12,328 nucleotides of DNA from a bacterium (GCA_900299155.1 OMIS01000083.1:1-12328), one strand, 5' to 3'. Positions 1 through 7,838 are shown, counted from the stretch's first letter. Made by a program: numbers and translations. Notes: generated by a model from the sequence alone, not told the origin.

Positions 1-60
1 GATCTATTGCAATATCTATTTTTCATTGATCTTACAACCATATTAACACACTAGCGTGTG

Positions 61-80
61 CTAAACGTCACAAGACCCTA
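61..80 (+). repeat. Copy A of a 20-bp perfect inverted dispersed repeat
   Basis: The sequence CTAAACGTCACAAGACCCTA occurs here on the plus strand and again, without mismatch, on the minus strand at 12231-12250. The flanks differ on both sides, so the match is exactly 20 bases. A chance match of this length within 12 kb is unlikely. This copy lies in the noncoding leader of the first gene cluster; the other lies inside the LamG coding frame. Its nature is unknown. It could be a dispersed genomic repeat, a protein-binding site or an assembly join. Confidence 0.6.
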
Positions 81-137
81 GTGAAGATAAACTGGCAGAT
101 AACGCTGTCGCGAAAACTAGATCATCTAATCTGCCTC

Positions 138-167
138 TCGACTTTTATAGTCTATTTCTGCTTTAAT
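138..167 (+). promoter_or_regulatory. Candidate sigma-70-type promoter for the cmk cluster
   Basis: TCGACT at 138-143 matches the -35 consensus TTGACA at 4 of 6 positions, and TTTAAT at 162-167 matches TATAAT at 5 of 6. The spacer is 18 bases. It sits 40 bases before the first ATG of the plus-strand cluster and is the best candidate I see in the 207-base leader. This is a match by eye only. I saw no convincing gene in bases 1-207. Confidence 0.3.
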
Positions 168-207
168 AGAGGAATAAGTACAAGTAATTCAAATAGGAAT
201 ACCTGCC

Positions 208-480
208 ATGCCTAAAAGAGTTTTCTGGCCCGTTGCTTTAGTAGTATTAGGGATCATCGCCCTCGCCACATCAGTAGGAATGATGCCTGCTAGTTTCTGG
301 AATCTTTGGCCATTAATTTTAATCATCGTCGGTTTAGGTGGATTGCTCATCTCTGATAAAGAAGAGTGGGACACCCCAGCTGCTGCTCCACGCCGCACTG
401 TTTCTAAACCAGTTGCAAAGAAAGCTGCTACAAAAGCTGCTTCTCGTCGCCCAGCTCCAAAAGCCAAGAAGAGAAAATAG
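208..480 (+). CDS. Small two-helix membrane protein (DUF5668/LiaI-like) with basic C-terminal tail
   Basis: This is a 90-residue protein. Two hydrophobic helices (about residues 7-25 and 31-48) are joined by a short turn containing W and P. The pattern resembles small bacterial LiaI/LiaF-type (DUF5668) membrane domains. After an acidic spacer (DKEEWD, about 50-55), residues 57-90 form a tail of Ala, Lys, Arg and Pro with repeated KKAA, KAA and PKAKK units, similar to bacterial histone H1-like tails. By the positive-inside rule both ends should be cytoplasmic. AGGA at 195-198 is a weak ribosome-binding site 9 bases before the ATG. The gene heads the cluster with cmk, 52 bases upstream of it. 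Its function is unknown. The basic tail could contact nucleic acid or acidic lipid, which is inference. Confidence 0.7.
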   Translation: MPKRVFWPVALVVLGIIALATSVGMMPASFWNLWPLILIIVGLGGLLISDKEEWDTPAAAPRRTVSKPVAKKAATKAASRRPAPKAKKRK

Positions 481-499
481 TGTATCTCTGATACACTAT
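477..499 (+). other. Perfect 10-bp hairpin overlapping a stop codon
   Basis: The arm ATAGTGTATC (477-486) is the exact reverse complement of GATACACTAT (490-499), with a 3-base TCT loop. The left arm contains the TAG stop of the preceding gene. No T-run follows (the next bases are ATCCCTGG), so it does not look like a classical intrinsic terminator. It ends 21 bases before the cmk ribosome-binding site. It may be an mRNA stability or processing element, an attenuator or an operator. The arm sequence recurs at 7844-7853. Confidence 0.6.
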
Positions 500-532
500 A
501 TCCCTGGTAGAAGATACTAGAGGGAGTAAGTT

Positions 533-1231
533 ATGGCAGATTCATTCCATATCGCCATTGATGGTCCAGTTGCGGCCGGAAAAGGTACAATTTCACGTCT
601 CGTGGCTGACAGATTAGGGTATCTCTACGTTGATACAGGCGCGATGTATCGTGTTGTGGCGTTACTTGGTCTACGTAATGAAGTTCCTCTCGAAAATGAA
701 GCCAAGTTGGTTGAATTACTGCAAAAAACCGAGATCGATATGCGCAATCCCAATGAGGGAGAAAAAGATGGGCGTCTCACAACCGTTTTAATCAATGGTG
801 AAGATGTTTCTTGGGCAATTCGCACGGAGCAAGTCAGTAAAGGTGCCTCAATTGTGGCAGCACATCCTGAAGTACGAAGAGTACTTGTAGAAAAACAGCA
901 AATCATTGCGCGGCAAAAAGATGTCGTCATGGAAGGTCGAGATATCACATATCGAGTTTTGCCAGATGCACAGATGAAAATTTACTTAACTGCGGGTGAC
1001 ACAGTACGAGCCAAACGTCGTCATGTCCAACTTTTAACTAAAGGTACTGATATAAGTTTTGAAGAAGTTTACACACAGTTATTACAGCGAGACCAACAAG
1101 ACATGAGTAGAAGTACTGATCCTCTCAAAATTGTGCCTGATGCTTGGCTGATTGATACGAGTGATTTATCTATTGAACAAGTAGTGGAGGTAATTGTAGG
1201 TAAAGTTAGGGTGGTTCGAGGCCAAGTATGA
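533..1231 (+). CDS. cmk: Cytidylate kinase
   Basis: The protein phosphorylates CMP or dCMP with ATP to give the diphosphate, in the cytoplasmic pyrimidine nucleotide pathway. It has 232 residues, close to the usual bacterial length. It opens with the P-loop GPVAAGKGT (11-19), followed by the CMP-binding motif DTGAMYR (34-40). EGRDI at 134-138 carries the conserved Arg136 and Asp137 of the GRD nucleotide-monophosphate site, followed by LPDA. The basic lid RAKRR is at 159-163, and a late RDQQDMSRSTDPL motif fits the family. The segment after GRDI reads TYRV where the family usually has GT[VH]V, a small departure near the active site. The start is well supported: AGGGAG at 521-526 lies 6 bases before the ATG. 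The stop codon overlaps the start of the next gene (ATGA). Confidence 0.95.
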   Translation: MADSFHIAIDGPVAAGKGTISRLVADRLGYLYVDTGAMYRVVALLGLRNEVPLENEAKLVELLQKTEIDMRNPNEGEKDGRLTTVLINGEDVSWAIRTEQVSKGASIVAAHPEVRRVLVEKQQIIARQKDVVMEGRDITYRVLPDAQMKIYLTAGDTVRAKRRHVQLLTKGTDISFEEVYTQLLQRDQQDMSRSTDPLKIVPDAWLIDTSDLSIEQVVEVIVGKVRVVRGQV

Positions 1232-1443
1232 AAGATATCAGAGCAGAAGCAGCAGATGTACTGGCTGCAGAGATCGAGCAAGTAGAGGAAGAAAAACGTC
1301 AAAAGGAACAAGCTCGAGCCGAGCGCAAAGAACGTCAGCGCATAAAAGAGCGCAATAAGTTTATTGAGCGAATGGTTGCGCCAGTATTGTTTGTGGCTAC
1401 TTTACTCATTTCTGCGCTTGTAATGCTGCTGTTCTCCAAGTAA
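1228..1443 (+). CDS. Small coiled-coil protein with C-terminal membrane anchor
   Basis: This is a 71-residue protein I cannot assign to a named family. Residues 1-47 are highly charged (Glu, Lys, Arg, Gln) and should form a continuous helix or coiled coil. Residues 49-69 form one hydrophobic helix ending two residues before the C-terminus, so it looks tail-anchored with a cytoplasmic helix. The ATG overlaps the cmk stop by 4 bases (ATGA), and GAGG at 1218-1221 sits 6 bases upstream, so translation is probably coupled to cmk. No catalytic motif is visible; a structural or adaptor role at the membrane is a guess. The good ribosome-binding site and tight coupling argue that the gene is real. Confidence 0.7.
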   Translation: MKDIRAEAADVLAAEIEQVEEEKRQKEQARAERKERQRIKERNKFIERMVAPVLFVATLLISALVMLLFSK

Positions 1444-1458
1444 AACGAGTGAGTTGTG

Positions 1459-1489
1459 ATAGCCAGAAATGTGCAAAAATATCGGCTAT
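1459..1489. other. Weak stem in the convergent intergenic gap
   Basis: ATAGCC (1459-1464) can pair with GGCTAT (1484-1489) around a 19-base loop, in the 72-base gap between the convergent gene ends at 1443 and 1516. On the plus strand TTTT follows at 1502-1505. A second AT-only pairing (AAAATT 1498-1503 with AATTTT 1512-1517) overlaps the end of the minus-strand gene. Two-way termination would be expected here, but these stems are weak. Confidence 0.2.
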
Positions 1490-1515
1490 ACTATTCAAAA
1501 ATTTTCTAGGGAATT

Positions 1516-4053
1516 TTATCTTGCCTGAACTTCAGCAGTCACTGCTTTTTTGGGATCTTTTTTGGCAGCGATTGGGGCACAACTTGATGCAGGTTCTGTA
1601 CCAGCAATGTAATATTCTTCACTAATTCGAGTGCCTTGTACACCCTTGAAGCAAGTGCTGGCTTTCACAATACCTGTTGGAACTTCGAATTTATGAGGAT
1701 TCTTGTCATCGAGTAATAAATGCATGATTTTATTCCAAATTGGTGAGGCTCCAGTCACACCAGATGCAACGTAACTCATCGGTGTACTGTCATTATTACC
1801 CACCCAAACTGCGGTGAGTCGGTCTTTTGTATACCCAAAGGTCCAGTTGTCGCGGCGGTTATTGGTCGTTCCTGTTTTAACTGCCACTTCTTGTCCTGGA
1901 ATAAATAAATCTGAAAGTGGTCCAAAGGCTGGGGTTCGTGCTTTATTGTCAGATAAAATATTGCTGATCAAAAAGGCGATTTTTGGATCTAAAACTTTTT
2001 TTCCCTCACATCCAATATTTCTTAATGCACAGGTGTTTTCATATAAAGTTTCACCTTTATAATTTTTAATTTCCATAATAGGGTTAGCCTTCATGGCCAC
2101 TCCCTGATTAGCAAAAGATCCATAGACACTCGTCATATCTACCATCCGAACTTCACCACCGCCCAGTGTCAAAGAAAGTCCAAATCGTTTTCGGTCTTGC
2201 CAGGTAGTTATACCCATTGCTTCAGCTTTGTTAATCATGGCTGAAACACCAACACTTTCCAGCAATTTTACAGCGGGGATGTTATATGAAGAGGCGAGTG
2301 CTTCTTTGAGTGTTACGTTACCATGAAATTTGCCATCATAATTCTTGGGTGCATATGGCTCGGTGCCGGCTGCTTTGAATATGATTGGTTGGTCTTGGAT
2401 GATGGAGGTAACAGTACTACCGCGCTCAAGAGCCATGGCATACGTCACTGGTTTTATAGATGAGCCAGGCTGGCGTTGTTCAATCGTTACATTGACTTGC
2501 CCATCGTTGGCGAAGTCAAAATAATTTTTACTGCCTACCATGGCCAAAACCTCACCTGTGTGTGGATTGGTAACCATTGCAGCTCCGTTGGTAATATGAA
2601 AATGTTGAACACTAGCAATTTCTTTGGACACAATATCTTGAACTTGGTTTTGTAAATCTAAATCTAGCGTAGTTCGTATTTCTAACCCTTGGGTGAGTAG
2701 CTGTTCTTCACCATACTGATCCCCGAGTAGTTCACGAACATACATCACAAAGTGGGGAGCTTGTATGGCAATTGAATCATGGCGAAATGCTAATTTTTCT
2801 TGTGAAGCTTCATCCGCTTCTGCTTGAGAAATATACCCATCTTCCACCATACGCCGCAGTACTTCTAGCTGCCGATTTTTTGCTAGATCGGGGTAGGAGC
2901 CATAAGGGGAATATACAGAGGGTGCTTGTGGCAAGCCGGCTAATAGTGCTGCCTCAGCAATCGTTAATTTGCTTGATGTTTTACCAAAATATCGCTGCGA
3001 CGCTTCCTCAATACCATAGGTTGAACCACCATAAGGGACTTGGTTAAGGTACATGCTTAAGATCTCATCTTTAGAATACGCGCCTTCTACAAGCACTGAT
3101 AAAATCAGTTCTTTAATTTTGCGAGTAAAGGTTCGTTCAGAGCTGAGTAGCCGCATTTTTACTAGTTGCTGGGTGATGGTTGAGCCACCTTGATTGATGG
3201 AATGACCCTCTTTGAAGTTGGCGAGTGCCGCGCGCGAAATCCCGCGAATAGAAAATCCTTGATGGTTATAAAATTCTTTGTCTTCAATTGCGATTGTGGC
3301 ATGTACTAAATATGGTGAAATATAGTTGAGTGGCACAATGGTGCGGTTTTCTTCTTTGTACATTGTATAAAGCACTTTACCGTTGCGATCCATAATTTTG
3401 CTAGAAACAGCAGGTTGTTGTGTGGTCAGTTCCATAACTGAAGGAAGATCTTTAAAAATTAGTTCATGCAAAAAATAGGTCCCAGTAAAGAGTCCAATGC
3501 TGAGTACCACGGCAATTACTGAGTGGAGTGGAAAGAGGCGGATGCTGTAGTAAAACGGCTCAAATGGAGCAGAAATAATTTTAACAAACCAGTTTTTTTG
3601 AATGGTGGTTTGCTGAGTTAATGAGCGAGTAAATGCTAGCTGTTGCTTGCGATTCCAGCGATATACCAGCCTGAGCCAGCGGGCCATGGAGTGATATGAA
3701 CGAGTAGTTTTTCGTGTGAAGAGCGCGCTGAACTTACTAATTGGAGTCGTATATTTTTTTGAGAATACTGGCAAGTGTACAGTAGGTTTGAGCTTTGAAA
3801 TTTGTAATTTCCGTACTGTACGTGTATTAAATTTTTTTTGAGTCACTGTATCTAGTCTTTTGAGGATACTATAAAACGAAGTCCCAAATGCCCAAGTGTG
3901 AAAATTATTCACTGCTTGAGGAAGCGAAAAATTTAACTTCTGAGTATTTTTTTTTGCCAAAATTTGTTTCTTGGCGTAAGAAACTAAATAAGACTTATAT
4001 AACTTCTTTTTTTGTTTTTTGGTGTGGTGTTTTTTATCTGGTTTGGTCGCCAT
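1516..4053 (-). CDS. Class A penicillin-binding protein (PBP1A-type), with long basic N-terminal tail
   Basis: This bifunctional peptidoglycan synthase polymerises lipid II through a GT51 domain and cross-links stem peptides through a penicillin-binding transpeptidase domain, outside the cytoplasmic membrane. It has 845 residues. Residues 1-170 are rich in Lys, Arg, Gln and Thr and precede one membrane helix (about 177-199). GT51 motifs are EDKEFYNHQG (257-266, catalytic Glu257), GGSTITQQ (289-296), RKIKE (311-315, Glu315) and the KDEILSMYLN helix (328-337). Transpeptidase motifs are SSIK (531-534, nucleophile Ser531), SYN (589-591) and KTGTT (726-730). All key residues are present. Cys pairs at 675/682 and 801/824 could form disulfides. 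It is the last gene of the minus cluster, 57 bases after the GH18 gene, with no clear ribosome-binding site. It is a paralogue of the protein at 5373-7790. The roughly 170-residue cytoplasmic tail is unusually long. Confidence 0.93.
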   Translation of the reverse strand: MATKPDKKHHTKKQKKKLYKSYLVSYAKKQILAKKNTQKLNFSLPQAVNNFHTWAFGTSFYSILKRLDTVTQKKFNTRTVRKLQISKLKPTVHLPVFSKKYTTPISKFSALFTRKTTRSYHSMARWLRLVYRWNRKQQLAFTRSLTQQTTIQKNWFVKIISAPFEPFYYSIRLFPLHSVIAVVLSIGLFTGTYFLHELIFKDLPSVMELTTQQPAVSSKIMDRNGKVLYTMYKEENRTIVPLNYISPYLVHATIAIEDKEFYNHQGFSIRGISRAALANFKEGHSINQGGSTITQQLVKMRLLSSERTFTRKIKELILSVLVEGAYSKDEILSMYLNQVPYGGSTYGIEEASQRYFGKTSSKLTIAEAALLAGLPQAPSVYSPYGSYPDLAKNRQLEVLRRMVEDGYISQAEADEASQEKLAFRHDSIAIQAPHFVMYVRELLGDQYGEEQLLTQGLEIRTTLDLDLQNQVQDIVSKEIASVQHFHITNGAAMVTNPHTGEVLAMVGSKNYFDFANDGQVNVTIEQRQPGSSIKPVTYAMALERGSTVTSIIQDQPIIFKAAGTEPYAPKNYDGKFHGNVTLKEALASSYNIPAVKLLESVGVSAMINKAEAMGITTWQDRKRFGLSLTLGGGEVRMVDMTSVYGSFANQGVAMKANPIMEIKNYKGETLYENTCALRNIGCEGKKVLDPKIAFLISNILSDNKARTPAFGPLSDLFIPGQEVAVKTGTTNNRRDNWTFGYTKDRLTAVWVGNNDSTPMSYVASGVTGASPIWNKIMHLLLDDKNPHKFEVPTGIVKASTCFKGVQGTRISEEYYIAGTEPASSCAPIAAKKDPKKAVTAEVQAR

Positions 4054-4110
4054 GGCCGCGATAATACCATGAAGCCTATACTATTACAACAGATGTTAGT
4101 ATTATTTGTA

Positions 4111-5370
4111 TCACAATTTGCGATTAATTACATCCCACAATTCTCGTGAATCACCTTCATATCCCAGCGCCCAAATCGCAATACCGCCAATGTCTAACTG
4201 ATTCACATAATCCAGTTTATACGAGATAGAACGTGAGTTTTCGTAGTAAATCACATATATTTCTCCATTTTCTTCATATGATAGGTAAGGTGAAAGTGCT
4301 TCTTCGTTCCAGCGTTCTTCTACTTTGAGTTCATCTTTGCGACGTAATAAATCTTGAACACGCGAAATGCTAGCGGTACTTCCAGTATCAGGAAAAGTAT
4401 GTGACTGTGCTTCCCGACTTGTGGTTTTCCATTCATAGCCATAGAAAGGGATCCCAAGCAATAATTTCTGGCGCGGAACTTGAGTCACAAAGTCTTGGAG
4501 GTGCTGATTAATATCACTATCCCAAAACTCTCTTCCACCAAATAGTGGTGCGATGGGGCCGGCTTGCGGAGAACTACTCCTGTGAAAGTCATAAGCCATT
4601 ATTATGATGTAATCTACATATGGCTCAATACCAGGCACATCCCACAATCCATTATTCTTTGATGCTCCAGCATACATGGCAATGGATAAATTAACTTTAT
4701 CATAGCGAGTATTGAGGTGTTCACGCAGCTTTTTCATAAATGCAGTCAGATTGTTGCGCATTGTAAGTGTGGGAGAACCACCTAATTCAATATCGATATT
4801 TATACCGTTAACGGGGTAAGCGATGATGACGTCATCAAGTGCTGTAAGTAATCTATCTTGAGCGGCTTGTGAAGCTAAAAAGTTAGCAATATCATCACCA
4901 TTAAATTGAGTTAAAGTAAGCTCCATTGCACCATTTTGTGCTTTCATTTTATTAGAAAGTTCAAGAAAAACTTCAGAACTCAAACCTGCATATCCTGGCT
5001 CACCGCCATCTTTAGTCTGAGTTTGCAAACTACCATCCCCAAGGATAGTTAAGGAAAAATAAGATAGGTGAGTAAGTTCTGGTTGAATGGTGGCTTTCTT
5101 CATATTCCAGTAGGGAAGATAGCCGTAAACAATTTTTTTCCCTGTGGGCGATACTTGTGCTTCTTGTAAAAAATGGAAAGTGGTTAAGGGATTTATGGGT
5201 GAGGTGAGTGGCATATCATAGAACCACCATAAACTCACGCTCACAGTAAGTATAAAAATAAGAAAGATACTTACTGCCCATTTGATCAAAAAAATCATCC
5301 GATCATAAGACAAGTGCTGCTGCTTTTTTTCTTCGCGGGCAGCAAAGGAGTGCATAAATTTTTTTAACAT
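4111..5370 (-). CDS. Membrane-anchored GH18 (chitinase/SleL-YaaH-like) glycoside hydrolase
   Basis: This is a 419-residue predicted glycosidase of the GH18 TIM-barrel fold. An N-terminal basic stretch and a membrane helix (about 26-50) place the catalytic domain outside the cell. The barrel begins near KKIVYGYLPYWN (78-89). The catalytic strand reads NGINIDIE (188-195), corresponding to the DxxDxDxE motif. Asp193 and the proton-donor Glu195 are kept, while the first two Asp positions are Asn188 and Asn191. MAYD (258-261) and a C-terminal GGIAIWALGYEGDSRELW (395-412) are typical of the GH18 subgroup including the spore-cortex enzymes SleL and YaaH. Its position between two peptidoglycan synthases suggests it cuts or modifies glycan strands, but the substrate is not shown; chitin-like glycans are possible. 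The ATG begins 2 bases after the upstream stop and lacks a clear ribosome-binding site, so coupled translation is likely. Confidence 0.85.
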   Translation of the reverse strand: MLKKFMHSFAAREEKKQQHLSYDRMIFLIKWAVSIFLIFILTVSVSLWWFYDMPLTSPINPLTTFHFLQEAQVSPTGKKIVYGYLPYWNMKKATIQPELTHLSYFSLTILGDGSLQTQTKDGGEPGYAGLSSEVFLELSNKMKAQNGAMELTLTQFNGDDIANFLASQAAQDRLLTALDDVIIAYPVNGINIDIELGGSPTLTMRNNLTAFMKKLREHLNTRYDKVNLSIAMYAGASKNNGLWDVPGIEPYVDYIIIMAYDFHRSSSPQAGPIAPLFGGREFWDSDINQHLQDFVTQVPRQKLLLGIPFYGYEWKTTSREAQSHTFPDTGSTASISRVQDLLRRKDELKVEERWNEEALSPYLSYEENGEIYVIYYENSRSISYKLDYVNQLDIGGIAIWALGYEGDSRELWDVINRKL

Positions 5371-5372
5371 GA

Positions 5373-7790
5373 TTAGTGCGAGTTATCTAGAAGGCCTCCA
5401 TCAAAGTTGGTGAAGACATCATCATTTCCTATTACTGTAGATTCATACTGTACTTTACCTTCTTCATTAACTGGGCGGCTACAATCTAAACAATAGGTTT
5501 TGGTTGTTGGGTCTTGGAGAATAGTGCGCTCTTCCAGCACCAGTCCTTCTACTTGCTCACCAAATTTAGGTGGCAAGCCTGTTCGTGGATCAATCCATAC
5601 ATTTGTTTTGACATATGCAGAAGCTGATGGTTGACCATTTTGCCAGTAGAGTTCTGAAGCTGTGGCGGTGCACTGGTTGCCGCTTGCTTCCTTGGGGAAG
5701 CCAGTGGGACAAACAGGAGCTGAAGCTACGTCAGGTGGTTTTTCTTGCCATTTTGGTTCTTTGCCTTGTAAAACATATCGCATAATGTCATTAAAAATTG
5801 GTGCCGCACCGGTGACACCTGAGACTAATCTACGATTCATCGGTTCACTGTTATTATTACCAACCCAAGTGGCCACCAAGTATTCTGGAGTGAATCCAAT
5901 CGTCCAGTTATCTTTTAAGTCATTGGTGGTTCCAGTTTTAACACTGACTACTTGGTTTGGGATAACGAGAGCAGATCGAGGTCCAAATGCACTCATACGC
6001 GCATTGTTGTCTTGCATGATGTGACTGATTAAATAAGCTGGTGCACGATCTAACACCCGCTCTAGTTCTCCAGCTGCTGTATCTTCATACTCTGTTAAGT
6101 ACTGCAGATCTTTCTTTCTTTGTTCTGTATCTACTTTGTAGAGTGTTTCTCCTTGGTAATTTTCAATTTTCAAGATAGGAGTAAGTGGTACTTTGACGCC
6201 TTGATTTGCAAGAGTGGAAAATGCTTGGGTCATATCAAGCATGCGTACTTCACCACCACCCAAACTAATGGAGAGACCATAGTGTGAAGGATCATCCCAG
6301 CCAGTGATGCCAAGTTTTTGTGCAGTCGTAATAAAGTTTTCTAAACCGACAATCTTCAATGCTTTTACAGCAGGAATATTATAGGAGTTCCCCAGTGATT
6401 GGCGGATAGTGACCGCTCCGTGGAAACTGCCATCATAGTTTTTAGGACAGTATGCTTTTTGACCTGCTACATCAAAACAAGTTGGTGCATCAATCAGCAT
6501 CGTGCCTGGGTTTAAAAGTTTATTTTGGAATGCAGTAGCATACACAAGCGGTTTTATAGAAGATCCTGGCTGCCGTGGTCGAATTGTCACATTGACTTGT
6601 CCATCGTGTTCCGCATCAAAGTAATCTTTGGAGCCAATCATACTTAATATCTCACCCGTATCTGGTTTCACAATCATGGCAGCTCCATTGCTTACATCAG
6701 CATAGGCAAGTTCATCGACTTCTGCTGCGAGCGATGCCTGGGCAGCATTCTGTAGGTCAAGGTCAAGGGTAGTTGTAACCCGGAGTCCCCCTTTTTCTAC
6801 CATCTCCTCACCATACTCATGGTACAGCAAGTCTCTGACATAAAACACAAAGTGCGGTGCCTTAATATCAGTTTTCGATAGCGCAAAGTGCAGAACATCA
6901 CTGGCTGCTTGTTCTCGTTGCAGCTTTGTTATATAGCCATCTTCTTCCATCCGTCTTAGGACATCAAGCTGTCGTGCTTTTGCTTGTTCAGGGTTGGAAC
7001 CAAAAGGTGAGTAGCGACTGGGTGCTTGTGGTAATCCAGCTAGTAGTGAAGCTTCTGCTAGTGTCAAATCTTTCGCATGCTTCCCGAAATATGCTTTGGA
7101 AGCAGACTCAATTCCAACAGAAGTTCCCCCATAGGGAATGTAGTTGAGGTACATCTCTAAAATGTCGTCTTTGGAGTACATGACTTCAGTGAAAACAGAA
7201 AGCAGCGCTTCTTTAACTTTGCGTTGGAGTGAGCGTTCACTGGTCAACAGTGCATTCTTGACCAGCTGCTGTGTAATAGTGGAACCACCTTCTAAGCGTC
7301 TACCCGTCAAAGTAGAGCGTGCTGCGCGTGCAATAGCAATCAGATCAAAGCCGAAATGATGATAAAAATTCTTATCTTCAATAGCAATACTAGCCTGGTA
7401 AACATAGGGGGGTAGATCATGTAAATTGATGGGAGTACGGTTCTCATCTGCATACACCTCATATAACAAGGTGCCATTACGATCAAATATTTGTGTACTA
7501 ACGGGATAGTTTTCTGTGTTTGTGAGCCGACGAGGTGACGGCAAGTCTTTCATGAGTAGTGAAATCGAGACGATAAGCACAATCAAGAGTGCCAGTAAGC
7601 CAAAGCGCATGAATTTGTTGCGAAAAGGAAAGGAAACAATACTCCATATAAATCGAATTTGGCTCGACCACTTACTGCGTAGTACTCGGCGGCGTGCGTT
7701 TCTGGTAGTACCACTCAGTGCCTGCGCAATTAAGGTAGTGGATTTGGGTTTGCTAGAGGGCTTGTTACTGAATGGATTTATCATGTACAC
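5373..7790 (-). CDS. Class A penicillin-binding protein (PBP1A-type), first gene of the cluster
   Basis: This bifunctional GT51 plus transpeptidase peptidoglycan synthase has 805 residues from a GTG at 7790. The ATG two codons later (7784) is an equally good start, and neither has a clear ribosome-binding site. A 60-residue basic N-terminus precedes a membrane helix (about 63-79). GT51 motifs are EDKNFYHHFG (138-147, catalytic Glu138), GGSTITQQ (168-175), RKVKE (190-194) and KDDILEMYLN (207-216). Transpeptidase motifs are SSIK (410-413, nucleophile Ser410), SYN (469-471) and KTGTT (618-622). After the catalytic core there is a tail of about 115 residues with Cys694, Cys707 and a CLDC pair (767-770), absent from the paralogue at 1516-4053. 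Cys438 and Cys448 could also pair. It is divergent from the HEPN gene, so its promoter should lie in the 146-base gap. Confidence 0.93.
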   Translation of the reverse strand: MYMINPFSNKPSSKPKSTTLIAQALSGTTRNARRRVLRSKWSSQIRFIWSIVSFPFRNKFMRFGLLALLIVLIVSISLLMKDLPSPRRLTNTENYPVSTQIFDRNGTLLYEVYADENRTPINLHDLPPYVYQASIAIEDKNFYHHFGFDLIAIARAARSTLTGRRLEGGSTITQQLVKNALLTSERSLQRKVKEALLSVFTEVMYSKDDILEMYLNYIPYGGTSVGIESASKAYFGKHAKDLTLAEASLLAGLPQAPSRYSPFGSNPEQAKARQLDVLRRMEEDGYITKLQREQAASDVLHFALSKTDIKAPHFVFYVRDLLYHEYGEEMVEKGGLRVTTTLDLDLQNAAQASLAAEVDELAYADVSNGAAMIVKPDTGEILSMIGSKDYFDAEHDGQVNVTIRPRQPGSSIKPLVYATAFQNKLLNPGTMLIDAPTCFDVAGQKAYCPKNYDGSFHGAVTIRQSLGNSYNIPAVKALKIVGLENFITTAQKLGITGWDDPSHYGLSISLGGGEVRMLDMTQAFSTLANQGVKVPLTPILKIENYQGETLYKVDTEQRKKDLQYLTEYEDTAAGELERVLDRAPAYLISHIMQDNNARMSAFGPRSALVIPNQVVSVKTGTTNDLKDNWTIGFTPEYLVATWVGNNNSEPMNRRLVSGVTGAAPIFNDIMRYVLQGKEPKWQEKPPDVASAPVCPTGFPKEASGNQCTATASELYWQNGQPSASAYVKTNVWIDPRTGLPPKFGEQVEGLVLEERTILQDPTTKTYCLDCSRPVNEEGKVQYESTVIGNDDVFTNFDGGLLDNSH

Positions 7791-7838
7791 TGAATAGTAG
7801 TTTGCTACATTTGGCAGATAAAAAAATCCTGTGTAGCC

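Noticed and set aside
1..41. Possible start of a minus-strand gene leaving the left edge (ATG at 41-39)
   Set aside because: Only 13 codons are visible and there is no ribosome-binding site, so nothing supports it.
30..210. Open plus-strand frame through copy A of the repeat
   Set aside because: It has no good start or ribosome-binding site and no family resemblance, and its only similarity to the LamG frame is the 20-bp repeat.
189..467. Minus-strand open frame of 92 codons opposite the first small membrane protein
   Set aside because: The plus-strand frame has a membrane-protein layout, a ribosome-binding site and cluster context; the minus frame has none.
4824..4837. 14-bp perfect palindrome TGATGACGTCATCA
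   Set aside because: It lies inside the GH18 coding sequence (LDDVIIAY) and is explained by codons; similar GACGTCATC bases in the LamG gene also encode protein.
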